Source: CAVPGP01 sp963704025 (GTDB lineage Bacteria; Actinomycetota; Thermoleophilia; Gaiellales; Gaiellaceae). Taken from it: a DNA stretch of 64,000 nt. The stretch covers positions 1,116,001 through 1,180,000 of the forward strand of contig CAVPGP010000001.1 in the NCBI GenBank assembly GCA_963704025.1, given 5' to 3'. Made by a program: the position numbers and the translations under genes. The notes under the pieces were generated by a model. The model saw nothing but the letters and a program-made list of their open reading frames with translations, was not told the DNA's origin and ran no database searches. Below, piece by piece: positions 8,039 to 17,158 of the stretch. How positions within the stretch are numbered: the first letter of the stretch is position 1; every line of letters begins with the position of its first letter.

Positions 8039-9677
8039 ACGGACTGCCTCGCAGCCGGGTTCGTCCTCCTGGCCGTCGGCGGTGGGGCTGGGGCCTGCCC
8101 GCGCTCTGGTGCGGTTGGGGCTCCGGAACGCCCGGGTCCGCACGATCGCGTTCGCGTGTCTGTTTGCGGCGTACTCCTACATCCAGCCGGCCGGCTATCG
8201 CCACGCCTACCCGACGCTCGCCGACCGCCGCGCATTCGCCGGCAGCTTCGGTGACAACAAGGCGCTCCGCCTGTTCTACGGCGAGCCTCACGACCTCCTG
8301 ACGGTCAGCGGCTACACCGCCTGGCGCGTCGGCGGGACGCTGGCGATCGCGGCCGCGGTGTTCGGGCTGCTGGCTGCGGTGCGAGCGCTGCGGACGGAGG
8401 AGGACACGGGCCGGATGGAGCTCGTGCTCGCGGGGGTCGTCGGGCGGCGCACGGCCTATCTCTCGGCGATCGTCGCGATCGCGGCGAGCATCCTGATCCT
8501 GTGGCTCGGCGAGTTCGCCGGCTTTGTGGCAGGGGGCCTCCCAGCCGGCGGTTCGGCGTACCTCGCCCTGGCCACGGCGTCTGTCATGCCGGTGTGCGCC
8601 GGCGTGGGCGCCGTCGCGAGCCAGCTCGCGCCCACGCGCCGGATCGCACTCGAGCTGGGAGGCGCGGTCGTCGGGCTCTTCTTCCTGCTGCGGGTGATCG
8701 CCGACACCGCGAGCGGCGCCGGCTGGTTGCGCTGGACGACGCCGCTCGGATGGGCCGAGGAGATGCGTCCCTTCACCGGCGCGGAGCCCCTCGTCCTGCT
8801 GCTCCCGTTCGCGGCGAGCGTGCTGTTGCTCGCGGCCGCCGCCTGGATCGCCGTCGGTCGCGACATCGGCACCGGCATCCTCCCCGCGCGCGACACCGCC
8901 GACCCGCGCCTGCATCTGCTCTCCTCCCCGACCGCGCAAGCGCTGCGCAGCGAGCAAGGTGCTCTGCTCGCGTGGGGAGGCGGCGTCGCGCTCTTCGCGT
9001 ACGTCCTCGGCCTGGTGTCGAACAGCATCTCCTCTGCAGACATCTCCGAAAGCGTGCAAAAGCAGATCGAGAAGCTCGGCTCCGGCTCGATCGTGACGCC
9101 CACCGGGTATCTGGCATTCGTGTTCATCTTCTTCATCCTCGCCGTCAGCCTGCTCGCGTGCGCGCAGGTCAGCGCTGCGAGGCAGGAGGAAGCCGAGCAG
9201 CGGCTCGAGACGCTGCTCGCGCAGCCGGTCGGCCGCAGCGGCTGGCTGGGCGGCCGGCTCCTGCTCGCGGCGTCGGCCGCCGCCGCGATCTCGCTCGCAG
9301 CCGGCCTCTTCACCTGGGCGGGCGCCGCCTCGGGAGGCGCCGACATCTCGCTGCCGAAGATGCTCGAAGCCGGCGCAAACTCCCTGCCCGTCGCGCTTCT
9401 GTTTCTCGGGATCGCATCCCTCGCCTACGCCGTCGTGCCGCGCGCGAGCGCCGGGATCGCCTACGGGCTCGTCACCGTCACGTTCCTCTGGCAGCTCGTC
9501 GGCTCGCTGCTCGGCGCCCCGAGGTGGCTCGTCGACCTGACGCCCTTCGCGCACGTCGGACTCGTGCCGACACAACCGTTTCGCGCCGGAGCGGCGGCGA
9601 CGATGCTCGCGATCGGTCTGGTCGCTGCACTCGCCGCCCTCGGCATCTTCCGGCGCCGCGACCTGCTCGGCGCGTAG
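8025..9677 (+). CDS. ABC-2 type exporter permease, polyketide-antibiotic exporter family
   Basis: The 550-residue membrane protein has about twelve hydrophobic segments arranged as two similar halves, as in the TnrB3-like family of predicted polyketide antibiotic exporters. Each half has a conserved cytosolic piece: RALRTEEDTGRMELVLAG in the first and RQEEAEQRLETLLAQPVGR in the second. Translation starts at the GTG at 8025 inside the end of the ATPase gene. It forms the membrane channel for the ATPase encoded just before it. The substrate is unknown; self-resistance or lipid export are both possible. Confidence 0.85.
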   Translation: MSTARRTASQPGSSSWPSAVGLGPARALVRLGLRNARVRTIAFACLFAAYSYIQPAGYRHAYPTLADRRAFAGSFGDNKALRLFYGEPHDLLTVSGYTAWRVGGTLAIAAAVFGLLAAVRALRTEEDTGRMELVLAGVVGRRTAYLSAIVAIAASILILWLGEFAGFVAGGLPAGGSAYLALATASVMPVCAGVGAVASQLAPTRRIALELGGAVVGLFFLLRVIADTASGAGWLRWTTPLGWAEEMRPFTGAEPLVLLLPFAASVLLLAAAAWIAVGRDIGTGILPARDTADPRLHLLSSPTAQALRSEQGALLAWGGGVALFAYVLGLVSNSISSADISESVQKQIEKLGSGSIVTPTGYLAFVFIFFILAVSLLACAQVSAARQEEAEQRLETLLAQPVGRSGWLGGRLLLAASAAAAISLAAGLFTWAGAASGGADISLPKMLEAGANSLPVALLFLGIASLAYAVVPRASAGIAYGLVTVTFLWQLVGSLLGAPRWLVDLTPFAHVGLVPTQPFRAGAAATMLAIGLVAALAALGIFRRRDLLGA

Positions 9678-9700
9678 TCCATTGGCCGAGCGGAGAACTC

Positions 9701-9779
9701 GGAGGGTTTGGCGAAACAGCCGCTGAGCCGCCGTGTACGCGTCGCACCCGGCGACGAGGACCGTTCCGCTAAACCCTCC
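9701..9779. terminator. Inverted repeat between convergent genes, possible bidirectional terminator
   Basis: GGAGGGTTT at 9701-9709 pairs with AAACCCTCC at 9771-9779. Adding one wobble and three further pairs extends the stem to 13 base pairs. The loop is long, about 53 bases, and there is no clear U-run, so termination is only suggested. It separates the exporter permease from the oppositely oriented ddl, whose stop codon touches the right arm. Confidence 0.45.
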
Positions 9780-10801
9780 TAGAAGAGCAGCTTCCTGCGC
9801 CGCTCCCAGCGGTCGATCGCGACCTGCAGCAGCCGGTCGAGCTGCTCGGCGTACGGGACGCCGGAGGCTTCGAAGAGCCGCGAGTAGACGCTCGTCGCCG
9901 TGAAGCCGGGGATGGTGTTCAGCTCGTTCACGAGCACCTCTCCGTCGTCGCGGACGAAGCAGTCGGCCCGCGCCATCCCCTCGCACTCGGTCGCGACGAA
10001 GGCGCGGTGCGCGAGCTCCTGCACCCGCGTCGCGTGCGTCTCCGCGATCCGCGCGGGCACGATCAGCTCCATGCCGCCCTCGTCGTACTTGGCGGCGTAG
10101 TCGTACCACTCGGCGTGCGCGACGATCTCGCCGGGGAGCGACACCTGGACCTCGCCGCCGGCCCCGAGCACGCCGACCTCGACCTCGACTCCGGAGACGA
10201 ACTCCTCCACGAGGATCTTCTCGTCGTGGCGGAACGCGAGCGCGACGGCGGCGCGGAGCTCGTCCTCGTCGTGCGCCTTCGAGATGCCGACCGAGGAGCC
10301 GAGCCGCGCGGGCTTCACGAACACCGGATAGCCGAACGGGTTGCGCGCCGCGTCTCCCGCGCGCAGCGTGATGTTGCGCGTCACGGGGATGTCGTTGTCG
10401 CGCATCACCGCCTTGAAGACGTCCTTGTCCATGCAGACCGCGGAGGCGAGGACGCCCGCGCCGACATAGGGGACGTCGGCCAGCTCCAGCAGCCCCTGGA
10501 CGGTGCCGTCCTCGCCGAACGGGCCGTGCAGGACGGGGAAGACGACATCCACCTCGGCGAGCGTCTTCGTGACCGCCCCGCCGGACGCGGGCACAGGGAG
10601 CGTCTCCCCGGGCGGCGCCTCGAGCTCCTGCGGCCCGCCGGAGCCGAGCTGCCAGGCGCCGTCGCGGCCGATCTCGACGGTGACCACCTCGTAGCGTCCC
10701 GGGTCGAGCGCGTCGACCACGGAGCGGGCGCTCTCGACCGAGATGTCGTGCTCGCTCGAGCGGCCGCCGAGCAGCACTGCGACGCGGATCCTGCGCGTCA
10801 C
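9779..10801 (-). CDS. ddl: D-alanine--D-alanine ligase
   Basis: The 340-residue ATP-grasp enzyme joins two D-alanines for the peptidoglycan stem peptide in the cytoplasm. The N-terminal motif LLGGRSSEHDISVESA, the ATP-grasp segment VFVKPARLGSSVGISKA and the C-terminal metal-binding NELNTIPGFT are all intact, and the length is normal. The GTG start at 10799-10801 overlaps the TGA of pknB in GTGA, so it is translated directly after the kinase at the end of the cell-wall operon. Placement of ddl after pknB, rather than pknA or a murein cluster, is a variation on the usual actinobacterial order. Confidence 0.95.
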   Translation of the reverse strand: MTRRIRVAVLLGGRSSEHDISVESARSVVDALDPGRYEVVTVEIGRDGAWQLGSGGPQELEAPPGETLPVPASGGAVTKTLAEVDVVFPVLHGPFGEDGTVQGLLELADVPYVGAGVLASAVCMDKDVFKAVMRDNDIPVTRNITLRAGDAARNPFGYPVFVKPARLGSSVGISKAHDEDELRAAVALAFRHDEKILVEEFVSGVEVEVGVLGAGGEVQVSLPGEIVAHAEWYDYAAKYDEGGMELIVPARIAETHATRVQELAHRAFVATECEGMARADCFVRDDGEVLVNELNTIPGFTATSVYSRLFEASGVPYAEQLDRLLQVAIDRWERRRKLLF

Positions 10802-12708
10802 GGCGTCTGCGTCGTGTCGCCCGCGAACCGGCCGACGGTGATGATCACTTTCGAGCCCGGCTTCGCCTGTGTGTCCGGGCCCGGCTCCTGGCTCAAGACG
10901 AGGCCGTCCTGAGAGGGGTCGAAGACGTCCGTGTGGTTGACGACGACCTTGAAGCCGGACCCCTGCAGGGTCGCGGTGGCCGTGTCCTCGTCGAGGTTGG
11001 TCACGTCGGGGACGAGCGTCGACGTCGGGCCCTTCGAGACGCGCAGCGTGACCGTCGACCCGACGGGGGCCTGCGTCCCCGGGGCCGGGATCTGGTCGAC
11101 GACGTTCGACTTGGGCTGGTCGGACTCGACGTCCTCGCGGACGACCTTGAAGCCCAGGCCCTGGAGCGCGGACTCCGCGTTCGCGTACGGCTGTCCGATC
11201 ACGCTCGGCACTTCGACCGGCTTCGGCCCCTGCGAGACGTTGATCCGCACCTCGGAGCCCTGGAGGACGATGTCCTCGGGAGCCGGCGACTGTCCGGTGA
11301 CGGTTCCCTCCGCCTTGTCGGAGTGGACCTCGTGGACGTCCGCCTTCAGCTTCCTGTCCGCGAGGCGCGAGATCGCGTCGGCCAGCGGCAGCCCGCGCAC
11401 GTCCGGCACCTTCGTCTTCGCCTTCCCCTGCGAGACGAAGATCGTGACGGCGTTCCCCTTGTCGATCCGGTCGCCGGCGGGCGGCTGCTGGGCGTAGACC
11501 CGCGTCTTCGGGATGGCGTTGTTGAACCTGCGCAGAACGACCGGCCGGAAGCCCTTCGCAAGGATCTGCTGGACGGCCAGCGGCTCGGTCATGCCGACGT
11601 AGTAGTCGACGGCCACCGGCTTGTTCGAGTTCAGCTGGTCCTGGATCTGCCCGTAGAGGTACCAGGCCCCGACGGCTGCGGCGATCAGTACCGCCGCACC
11701 GACCAGCCAGGGCCAGAAGGAGCGCCGGGCAGGGGCGATCGGCTCGTACTCGTACTCGTAGTAGGCCGGTGCGGGTCGGCGCGGCGCGACCTGGGTCGGC
11801 GCGCGCGCGACCATCGTCGGCGCCGCGATCCCCGCACCGGCGAGCACCGACGTGGCGGCCTCCTCGGTCTCGCGCGACACCGCCAGCCCGCGCGCGACGC
11901 GAGCGAGCTCGGCGTCCATCTCCTCGGCGGAGGCGTAGCGGTCCTCCGGGTCCTTGGCGAGAGCGCGGAGCGTGATCGCATCCAGGTCGCGCGGCACCTC
12001 CGGCCGGAGGTCGGACGGGCGCCGCGGCGCCTGCGAGAGATGCTTCATAGCGATCTCGACCGGTGTCTCGCCGGTGAACGGCACCTCGCCGGTCAGCAGC
12101 TCGTAGAGGACGACCCCGACGGAGTAGATGTCCGAGCGGTGGTCGACGTGGGCGCCGCGCGCCTGCTCCGGCGAGAGGTACTGGGCCGTGCCGATGATGG
12201 ATCCCGCCTCCGTCATCTGCGAGGCGCCGGCGCGGGAGATGCCGAAATCCGTCACCTTCAGTCGGCCGTCCCGTCCGACGACGACGTTGTGCGGCTTGAT
12301 GTCCCGGTGCACGATCCCGTTCCGGTGCGCGAAGCCGATCGCGGAGAGGATCTGGCGCGCATAGTCGATCGCGATCGGCACCGGCGGGGGGCCGTTGCGC
12401 ACGAGCAGCTCCTTGAGCGTGCGCCCGTCCAGGAACTCCATCGCGATGTAGTAGGAGCCCTCCGCCTCGCCGCGGTCGTAGATGGAGACGACGTTCGGAT
12501 GGGAGAGGCCGGCGGCGTTCTTCGCCTCGCGCCGGAAGCGCTCCACGAACGAGTTGTCGGCCGCGTGGCGGTCGTTCAGGATCTTGATGGCGACGCGCCG
12601 CCCGAGCTCCTGGTCCTCGGCCAGATAGACGTCCGCCATCCCGCCGGATCCGAGCTTGCGGATCAGCTTGTACCGTTGGTCGAAGACCCTGTTGATGCGT
12701 GTGTCCAT
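10798..12708 (-). CDS. pknB: PASTA-domain Ser/Thr protein kinase PknB
   Basis: The 636-residue membrane kinase has a cytosolic Hanks domain (residues 12-275; GSGGMADVY, HRDIKPHN, DFGIS, LSPEQ), a juxtamembrane linker, one transmembrane helix near 345-365, and outside four PASTA-like repeats with phrases such as VPDVRGLPLADA, VPSVIGQPYANA and VPDVTNLDEDTA. PASTA kinases bind muropeptides or lipid II and phosphorylate cell-wall and division proteins. The first of two nearby ATGs (12717) has GAGG only one base away; the ATG at 12706-12708 is correctly spaced from it and is used here. It is encoded between pbpA and ddl. Confidence 0.93.
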   Translation of the reverse strand: MDTRINRVFDQRYKLIRKLGSGGMADVYLAEDQELGRRVAIKILNDRHAADNSFVERFRREAKNAAGLSHPNVVSIYDRGEAEGSYYIAMEFLDGRTLKELLVRNGPPPVPIAIDYARQILSAIGFAHRNGIVHRDIKPHNVVVGRDGRLKVTDFGISRAGASQMTEAGSIIGTAQYLSPEQARGAHVDHRSDIYSVGVVLYELLTGEVPFTGETPVEIAMKHLSQAPRRPSDLRPEVPRDLDAITLRALAKDPEDRYASAEEMDAELARVARGLAVSRETEEAATSVLAGAGIAAPTMVARAPTQVAPRRPAPAYYEYEYEPIAPARRSFWPWLVGAAVLIAAAVGAWYLYGQIQDQLNSNKPVAVDYYVGMTEPLAVQQILAKGFRPVVLRRFNNAIPKTRVYAQQPPAGDRIDKGNAVTIFVSQGKAKTKVPDVRGLPLADAISRLADRKLKADVHEVHSDKAEGTVTGQSPAPEDIVLQGSEVRINVSQGPKPVEVPSVIGQPYANAESALQGLGFKVVREDVESDQPKSNVVDQIPAPGTQAPVGSTVTLRVSKGPTSTLVPDVTNLDEDTATATLQGSGFKVVVNHTDVFDPSQDGLVLSQEPGPDTQAKPGSKVIITVGRFAGDTTQTP

Positions 12709-12728
12709 GACGGACATACCTCTACAGG

Positions 12729-14231
12729 TTAGGAATTCGACCCTGACGGCAGGATCGCCTGCATCAGCGCCTTTGCGATCGGGGCGGAGATTGCGCCTCC
12801 GAAACCGTTCAGCTGGTTCTCGACGACGACCGCGCCCGCGACCTTCGGGTCGTCGGCGGGGGCGAAGAAGATGAACCAGGCCGTGTAGACCCTTCGCTTG
12901 CCCGTCTCGGCCGTACCCGTCTTCCCGGCCACGGCGACGCCGGGGATCTGGGCCGCGGTGCCCGTGCCGCTCCTGACGGCGGCCTGCATCATCTGGTTGA
13001 GCGCCGCGGCGGTGTCGGGCTTCATCGCCCGGTCGAGCTTGTGCGGCTTCGTCCGCACGACGAGCTTGCCCTTGCGCGTGCGCACGGACTTGACGACGAA
13101 CGGCTTCATCCCCTGGCCGCCGTTCGCGACCGCCGCGGCGACCATGGCCATCTGCAGCGGCGTCGCGAGCAGGCGCTCCTGGCCGAACGCGAGGCGGCCC
13201 GGGTCGACCTGCGTCGCGGGGTGCTTGGGGTCGAAGAGCCTGCGCCCGTTGTACAGCCCGCTCGCGGAGCGGGCGTCGCCCGGCGTCTCCAACGGCGGCA
13301 CCTGGTAGAAGCCGAACTTCTTCGCCTGCGCCAGGACCCTGCCGGCGCCGAGCCTCTTCCCGATGTTGCAAAAGACGGCGTTGATCGAGTGCTCGTATGC
13401 GGTCACGAGGTCGACGTTGCCGAACTGCTCCGGGCCCGTCTCCGGGTTGCCCGCGTTGGAGACCTGCTTGCCGTACTCGATGCAGTAGCCGGGGTCGTAG
13501 AAACGCGAGTCCGGCTTGAAGATGCCGCTGTCGAGCGCCGCCGCCGCCGTCACCGTCTTGAACGTCGAGCCCGGCGGATAGAGGCCCTGCGTCGCCCGGT
13601 TGAAGAGCGGCGACGAGAACGGGCACGGACCCCTGGATCTGAGGATCCGCTCGTAGCCGTTCTTCTTCTCGACCTGGTTCGGGTCGTAGGTCGGCGACGA
13701 CGCCATAGCGAGCACGGCCCCGGTCTTCGGGTTCAGCACGACGGCCGCCCCGCACTTGCCGCGCAGCTGCGACTCGGCCACCCGCTGCGCGCGCACGTTC
13801 AACGTCGTGATCACGTCGCTGCCGGTGACGGTCGTCCCCTTGAGCTTGTCGAGCGTGGTGTCGAAGAGCGTCGAAAGGTCGGCGTTCGAGCCCGTCAGAT
13901 AGGCGTTCTCGGAGCGCTCCAGCCCCGCGCGTGAGCGGCCCTGGGTCGAGTAGCCGATCACCTGCGTCGCGAAGCCCTTGGTCGGGTAGCGGCGGAAGAA
14001 GAGCGTCTGCCCGCCGACCTTCACCTTCACGTTCGTGGCGAGCACCGTCTTGCCGTCGGACGCGTAGATGATTCCGCGCCTGATCTTGAACTGGGCGACG
14101 CGCTCGATCGCGTTGTCCTGCTTGTCGGCGAGGCTCGCCGAGGCCCAGGTCTGCCAGTACGTCGACGCGACGATCAGCGCGACGAGCAGCCCGAGCGACG
14201 CCACCGAGAGCCGTGCGATCTGCTTGTTCAC
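12729..14231 (-). CDS. pbpA: Class B penicillin-binding protein (transpeptidase) PbpA
   Basis: The 500-residue protein has an N-terminal membrane anchor (residues 7-25), a dimerisation region, and a transpeptidase domain with the three active-site motifs: PPGSTFKTV (SxxK), YEHSINAVF (SxN) and VAGKTGTAETG (KTG). It cross-links peptidoglycan outside the membrane. The GTG start at 14229-14231 overlaps the TGA of the SEDS gene as GTGA. A SEDS polymerase and a class B PBP encoded as a coupled pair usually act as one glycan polymerase/transpeptidase complex. Confidence 0.95.
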   Translation of the reverse strand: MNKQIARLSVASLGLLVALIVASTYWQTWASASLADKQDNAIERVAQFKIRRGIIYASDGKTVLATNVKVKVGGQTLFFRRYPTKGFATQVIGYSTQGRSRAGLERSENAYLTGSNADLSTLFDTTLDKLKGTTVTGSDVITTLNVRAQRVAESQLRGKCGAAVVLNPKTGAVLAMASSPTYDPNQVEKKNGYERILRSRGPCPFSSPLFNRATQGLYPPGSTFKTVTAAAALDSGIFKPDSRFYDPGYCIEYGKQVSNAGNPETGPEQFGNVDLVTAYEHSINAVFCNIGKRLGAGRVLAQAKKFGFYQVPPLETPGDARSASGLYNGRRLFDPKHPATQVDPGRLAFGQERLLATPLQMAMVAAAVANGGQGMKPFVVKSVRTRKGKLVVRTKPHKLDRAMKPDTAAALNQMMQAAVRSGTGTAAQIPGVAVAGKTGTAETGKRRVYTAWFIFFAPADDPKVAGAVVVENQLNGFGGAISAPIAKALMQAILPSGSNS

Positions 14232-15544
14232 CGCTCGCTCCGGGGTGCGTTCGCGCGGTTGGAGACGAGCAGGAGCAGCGCCAGGAGCACGAAGTTCGCC
14301 ACCACGGACGAGCCGCCGTAGGAGACGAACGGCAGCGTGATCCCGGTTAGCGGGATCAGACGCAGGACGCCGCCGACGATGATGAACGTCTGCAGCGCGA
14401 AGCCGAACGTGAGCCCGGCGGCGAGCAGCTTCGAAAAGCCGTCCTGCGCCAGCATCGCCGTCCGCATCCCGCGGGCCACGAAGAGCATGTAGACGAGCAG
14501 CAGCGCCGCGACGCCGACGAGCCCCAGCTCCTGCGCGAGCGCCGAGTAGATGAAGTCCGTGTTCAGGTAGGGGATCAGCTCCTGCCCGTTCGTCGACGTG
14601 AACGTCCCCTTGCCGAGCCCGGCGCCGCCGAAGCCGCCGTTGCCGATCGAGTAGAGCGACTTGACGAGCTGGTAGCTCTGGCAGTCCTGGCGCAGCGCGG
14701 TGCCGCCGGTCTGCGGGCAGAAGACCACCTTGTCCGTCCACGGGTGGAGCCAGATCGTGACGCGGTCCTGGACGTGCGAGACGTAGTGGTACGCCGCGTA
14801 CGAGCCGGCGACGAAGAGCCCGGCGCCCACGACGACGAACGAGAACCGCCCGGTCGCGACGTAGACCATCGCAAGGAAGATCCCGAAGTACAGGAGCGCC
14901 GAGCCGAGGTCGTTCGTCTCGACGAGGACGAGCATCGCGCCTCCCCAGATCACGAGCAGCGGCCCCAGGTCCTTGAGCCGGAACTGGGCCAGCATCTCCC
15001 GCTTCTCGCGCAGGTAGCCGGCGAGGAAGACGATCAGCGCGAGCTTCGCGAACTCGCCCGGCTGGAACTGGAGCGAGCCCACGTGCACCCAGAGGCGGGC
15101 GCCGTTCACGCTCGTCCCGAGCCCGGGCACCGCTGGGAGCATCAGGAGCACGATCGAGCCGACGCCGAAGAGGTACTTGTAGTTCTCGAGCCGCCGGTAG
15201 TCGCGTCGCAGCAGCAGCAGCGTCGCCACGAAGAAGCCGACGCCGATCACGATCCACAGCGACTGGCGGAACGCGTCGCCCTCGTCGAGGCGGTAGATCT
15301 CGGTCACGCCGAAGGCGGTCAGCAGGGCCGCGAGCGGCAGGAGGTACGGATCCGCGTTCGGGACGGCGACCCGCGAGGCGATGTGGGCGACGAGGTAGAG
15401 CGCGAAGAAGAAGGCCCCGTACGAGAGCGACGTCGTGTCGACGATCGACTGCTGGGCGATGTAGACCGAGGCGAAGCCGAGGCCGGTCAGGATGCCGACG
15501 ACGACGAGGTTGGCGAGCTCTCGGTTCCTGGCGCTCATGTTCAT
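14228..15544 (-). CDS. rodA: SEDS-family peptidoglycan glycosyltransferase (RodA/FtsW)
   Basis: The 438-residue polytopic protein has about ten transmembrane helices. SEDS hallmarks are present: GARLWVHVGSLQFQPGEFAKLA with the conserved Glu, the long extracellular loop, and the terminal LPFVSYGGSS. It polymerises lipid II into glycan strands and partners the PBP encoded next. Two ATGs at 15544 and 15538 are possible; the first is used. Position in the fhaA-fhaB-pstP-rodA-pbpA-pknB order matches the RodA of mycobacteria and streptomycetes. Confidence 0.93.
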   Translation of the reverse strand: MNMSARNRELANLVVVGILTGLGFASVYIAQQSIVDTTSLSYGAFFFALYLVAHIASRVAVPNADPYLLPLAALLTAFGVTEIYRLDEGDAFRQSLWIVIGVGFFVATLLLLRRDYRRLENYKYLFGVGSIVLLMLPAVPGLGTSVNGARLWVHVGSLQFQPGEFAKLALIVFLAGYLREKREMLAQFRLKDLGPLLVIWGGAMLVLVETNDLGSALLYFGIFLAMVYVATGRFSFVVVGAGLFVAGSYAAYHYVSHVQDRVTIWLHPWTDKVVFCPQTGGTALRQDCQSYQLVKSLYSIGNGGFGGAGLGKGTFTSTNGQELIPYLNTDFIYSALAQELGLVGVAALLLVYMLFVARGMRTAMLAQDGFSKLLAAGLTFGFALQTFIIVGGVLRLIPLTGITLPFVSYGGSSVVANFVLLALLLLVSNRANAPRSER

Positions 15545-15566
15545 GCGGCCGCCCGCTCGAAGACGC

Positions 15567-16679
15567 TCAGCGGGCGAGCCCCCAGACGACGAGCGCGAGG
15601 ATCAGGGCGACGAGAGCGACGATCACGACGAGCGCCAGCAGCCGGCGCCACAGCGGCACCTTGGGCGCTGCAGGCGCAGCCGGCTCGGCGCGCGGCTCCT
15701 GGATCGGCTCGACCGGCTCGCCCTCTGCGCTCTGCTCCGCCGCGCTCTGCTCGGCCGCGCTCTGCTCCGCCACGCTCTGCCCCGCCACGCTCTGCTCCGC
15801 CACGCTCTGCCCGGCGGCATTCTGCGCGGCCGCCGCGGCCGCGACGTCCTCGGCCCGCACGCCGTCGAGCGGGCTGAGCGTGTCCTCCTCGTCGGGATCG
15901 CCGAGCGGCTGCGGGACGACCATCTCCCGCGTCTCGTCCGGGGACTCCCCGGCGGCTCCCGCCGGAGCGCCGATCTCGAAGAGGATCGCCGTGATGTTGT
16001 CCTCGCCGCCGCCGCGGTTCGCTGCGGCCAGGAGCGCGCGCACCGCCTCGTCGAGGTCGCTGCGATAGCGCTCGGCGACGTCGAGGATGGTCTCGTCGCC
16101 AACCATCGTCGAGAGCCCGTCCGAGCAGAGCAGATAGAGGTCGCCCGGCCGTGCGTCGATCGCGAACGTGTCGACGTCGACCTCGGCGTCGGTGCCGAGC
16201 ACGCGGGTGATCACCGAGCGCTGCGGATGCGTCTCCGCCTCCTCGGGCGAGAGCTTGCCGCTGCGGACGAGCTCGGCCACGAGCGAGTGGTCGTCGGTCA
16301 GCTGCTCGAGCGCGCCGTCGCGGATCAGGTAGGCGCGCGAGTCGCCGACGTGGGCGAAGACCACCCGGTCGGACGCCTCGTCGACGATCGCGACGGTGGC
16401 CGTCGTGCCCATGCCGGAGGCCGCAGCGTCGGCGTTCGCCCGCTCGAAGACGCGGCGGTTGGCCTCCTGGACGAGCTGCTCTGCCTTCTCGTCTGCGATC
16501 CCGCCGTTCGCGCCCTCCCGGAGCGCGTCCGCGGCGAGCGCCGAGGCGAGCTCGCCGGCCTGCGCACCGCCCATGCCGTCGGTGACCGCGAAGAGCGGCG
16601 GCTCGCAGACGTAGTTGTCCTCGTTCCGCCGCCGCTTGCGGCCCGGGTCGGTGTGCGCCGCCGCGGCCTTGATCCTCAT
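15567..16679 (-). CDS. pstP: PP2C-family Ser/Thr phosphatase PstP
   Basis: The 370-residue protein reverses the Ser/Thr kinases encoded around it. The catalytic PP2C domain covers residues 1-240 with metal-binding Asp residues in RRNEDNY, VTDGMGG, CSDGLS and GGEDNITAI. A disordered acidic/Ala/Gln linker follows, containing a tandem pentapeptide array, and then a single C-terminal transmembrane helix near 343-367 preceded by PLWRR. The short extracellular tail found in some PstP proteins is missing. The ATG at 16677-16679 overlaps the TGA of fhaB as ATGA. Confidence 0.93.
   Translation of the reverse strand: MRIKAAAAHTDPGRKRRRNEDNYVCEPPLFAVTDGMGGAQAGELASALAADALREGANGGIADEKAEQLVQEANRRVFERANADAAASGMGTTATVAIVDEASDRVVFAHVGDSRAYLIRDGALEQLTDDHSLVAELVRSGKLSPEEAETHPQRSVITRVLGTDAEVDVDTFAIDARPGDLYLLCSDGLSTMVGDETILDVAERYRSDLDEAVRALLAAANRGGGEDNITAILFEIGAPAGAAGESPDETREMVVPQPLGDPDEEDTLSPLDGVRAEDVAAAAAAQNAAGQSVAEQSVAGQSVAEQSAAEQSAAEQSAEGEPVEPIQEPRAEPAAPAAPKVPLWRRLLALVVIVALVALILALVVWGLAR
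15728..15817. repeat. Six 15-base tandem repeats inside pstP
   Basis: The unit CGCTCTGCTCCGCCA, with one to three changes per copy, is repeated six times in register with the reading frame. On the coding strand it yields pentapeptides of the type (E/G)QS(V/A)A in the linker between catalytic domain and membrane helix. Copy number could vary between strains through slippage. Confidence 0.85.
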
Positions 16680-17158
16680 CGGTCGTACCTCAGGTCCGTC
16701 TCGCCGACGCGGAGGACGTCGCCGGGAACGAGCTTTCGCTCGCGCGTCAGGCGGATGCCGTTCACGAAGGTGCCGTTCGTGGAGCCGACGTCCTCGACCC
16801 AGACGCCGTCGCGGCGCGGCTCGACGCGCGCGTGGCGGGCGGACGCGTACTCGTCCTCCGGGAGCGGCACGTCGTTGTTCGCGCCGCGGCCGACCGTCAC
16901 GGGCTGCGAGTCGATCTCCCACTCCTCGCCCGAGGAGTACGTCGGGCTCCTGACCACGACCAGCCGGCCGAGCTCCAGCCGCTGCTGCCCGAGCCCGGCG
17001 GCCGCCGCCTGCTGCGGGCCGATGATCATCGACTCCTGCGGCAGGCGCACGTCCCGGCTGGCCGAGCGGACGATCCGCCAGATGAAGAGATAGAGGAGGA
17101 CGAGGAACGCGATCTTGAGGACGAGCAGGGTCGTCTCGACGCTCGCAGACGCGACCAC
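16676..17158 (-). CDS. fhaB: Membrane-anchored FHA-domain protein FhaB
   Basis: The 160-residue protein has an N-terminal transmembrane helix (residues 8-26, LLVLKIAFLVLLYLFIW) and a C-terminal FHA phosphothreonine-binding domain (residues 75-158) with the motifs VTVGRGANND, ARHARVE and STNGTFVNG. FhaB proteins dock on phosphorylated kinases and cell-wall proteins. The GTG start at 17156-17158 shares one base with the TAG stop of fhaA, with GGGAG a suitable distance before it. Longer upstream reading in this frame does not look like FhaB. Confidence 0.9.
   Translation of the reverse strand: MVASASVETTLLVLKIAFLVLLYLFIWRIVRSASRDVRLPQESMIIGPQQAAAAGLGQQRLELGRLVVVRSPTYSSGEEWEIDSQPVTVGRGANNDVPLPEDEYASARHARVEPRRDGVWVEDVGSTNGTFVNGIRLTRERKLVPGDVLRVGETDLRYDR

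Noticed and set aside
4748..8143. Minus-strand open frame of 1131 codons opposite the KAP and ABC genes
   Set aside because: Low-complexity Arg/Asp/Leu composition typical of antisense frames; the opposite strand has clear Walker motifs and ribosome sites.
9679..9778. tRNA or small RNA gene between the exporter and ddl
   Set aside because: No cloverleaf with T-arm consensus GGTTCRANTC could be drawn; only a long-loop inverted repeat was found.
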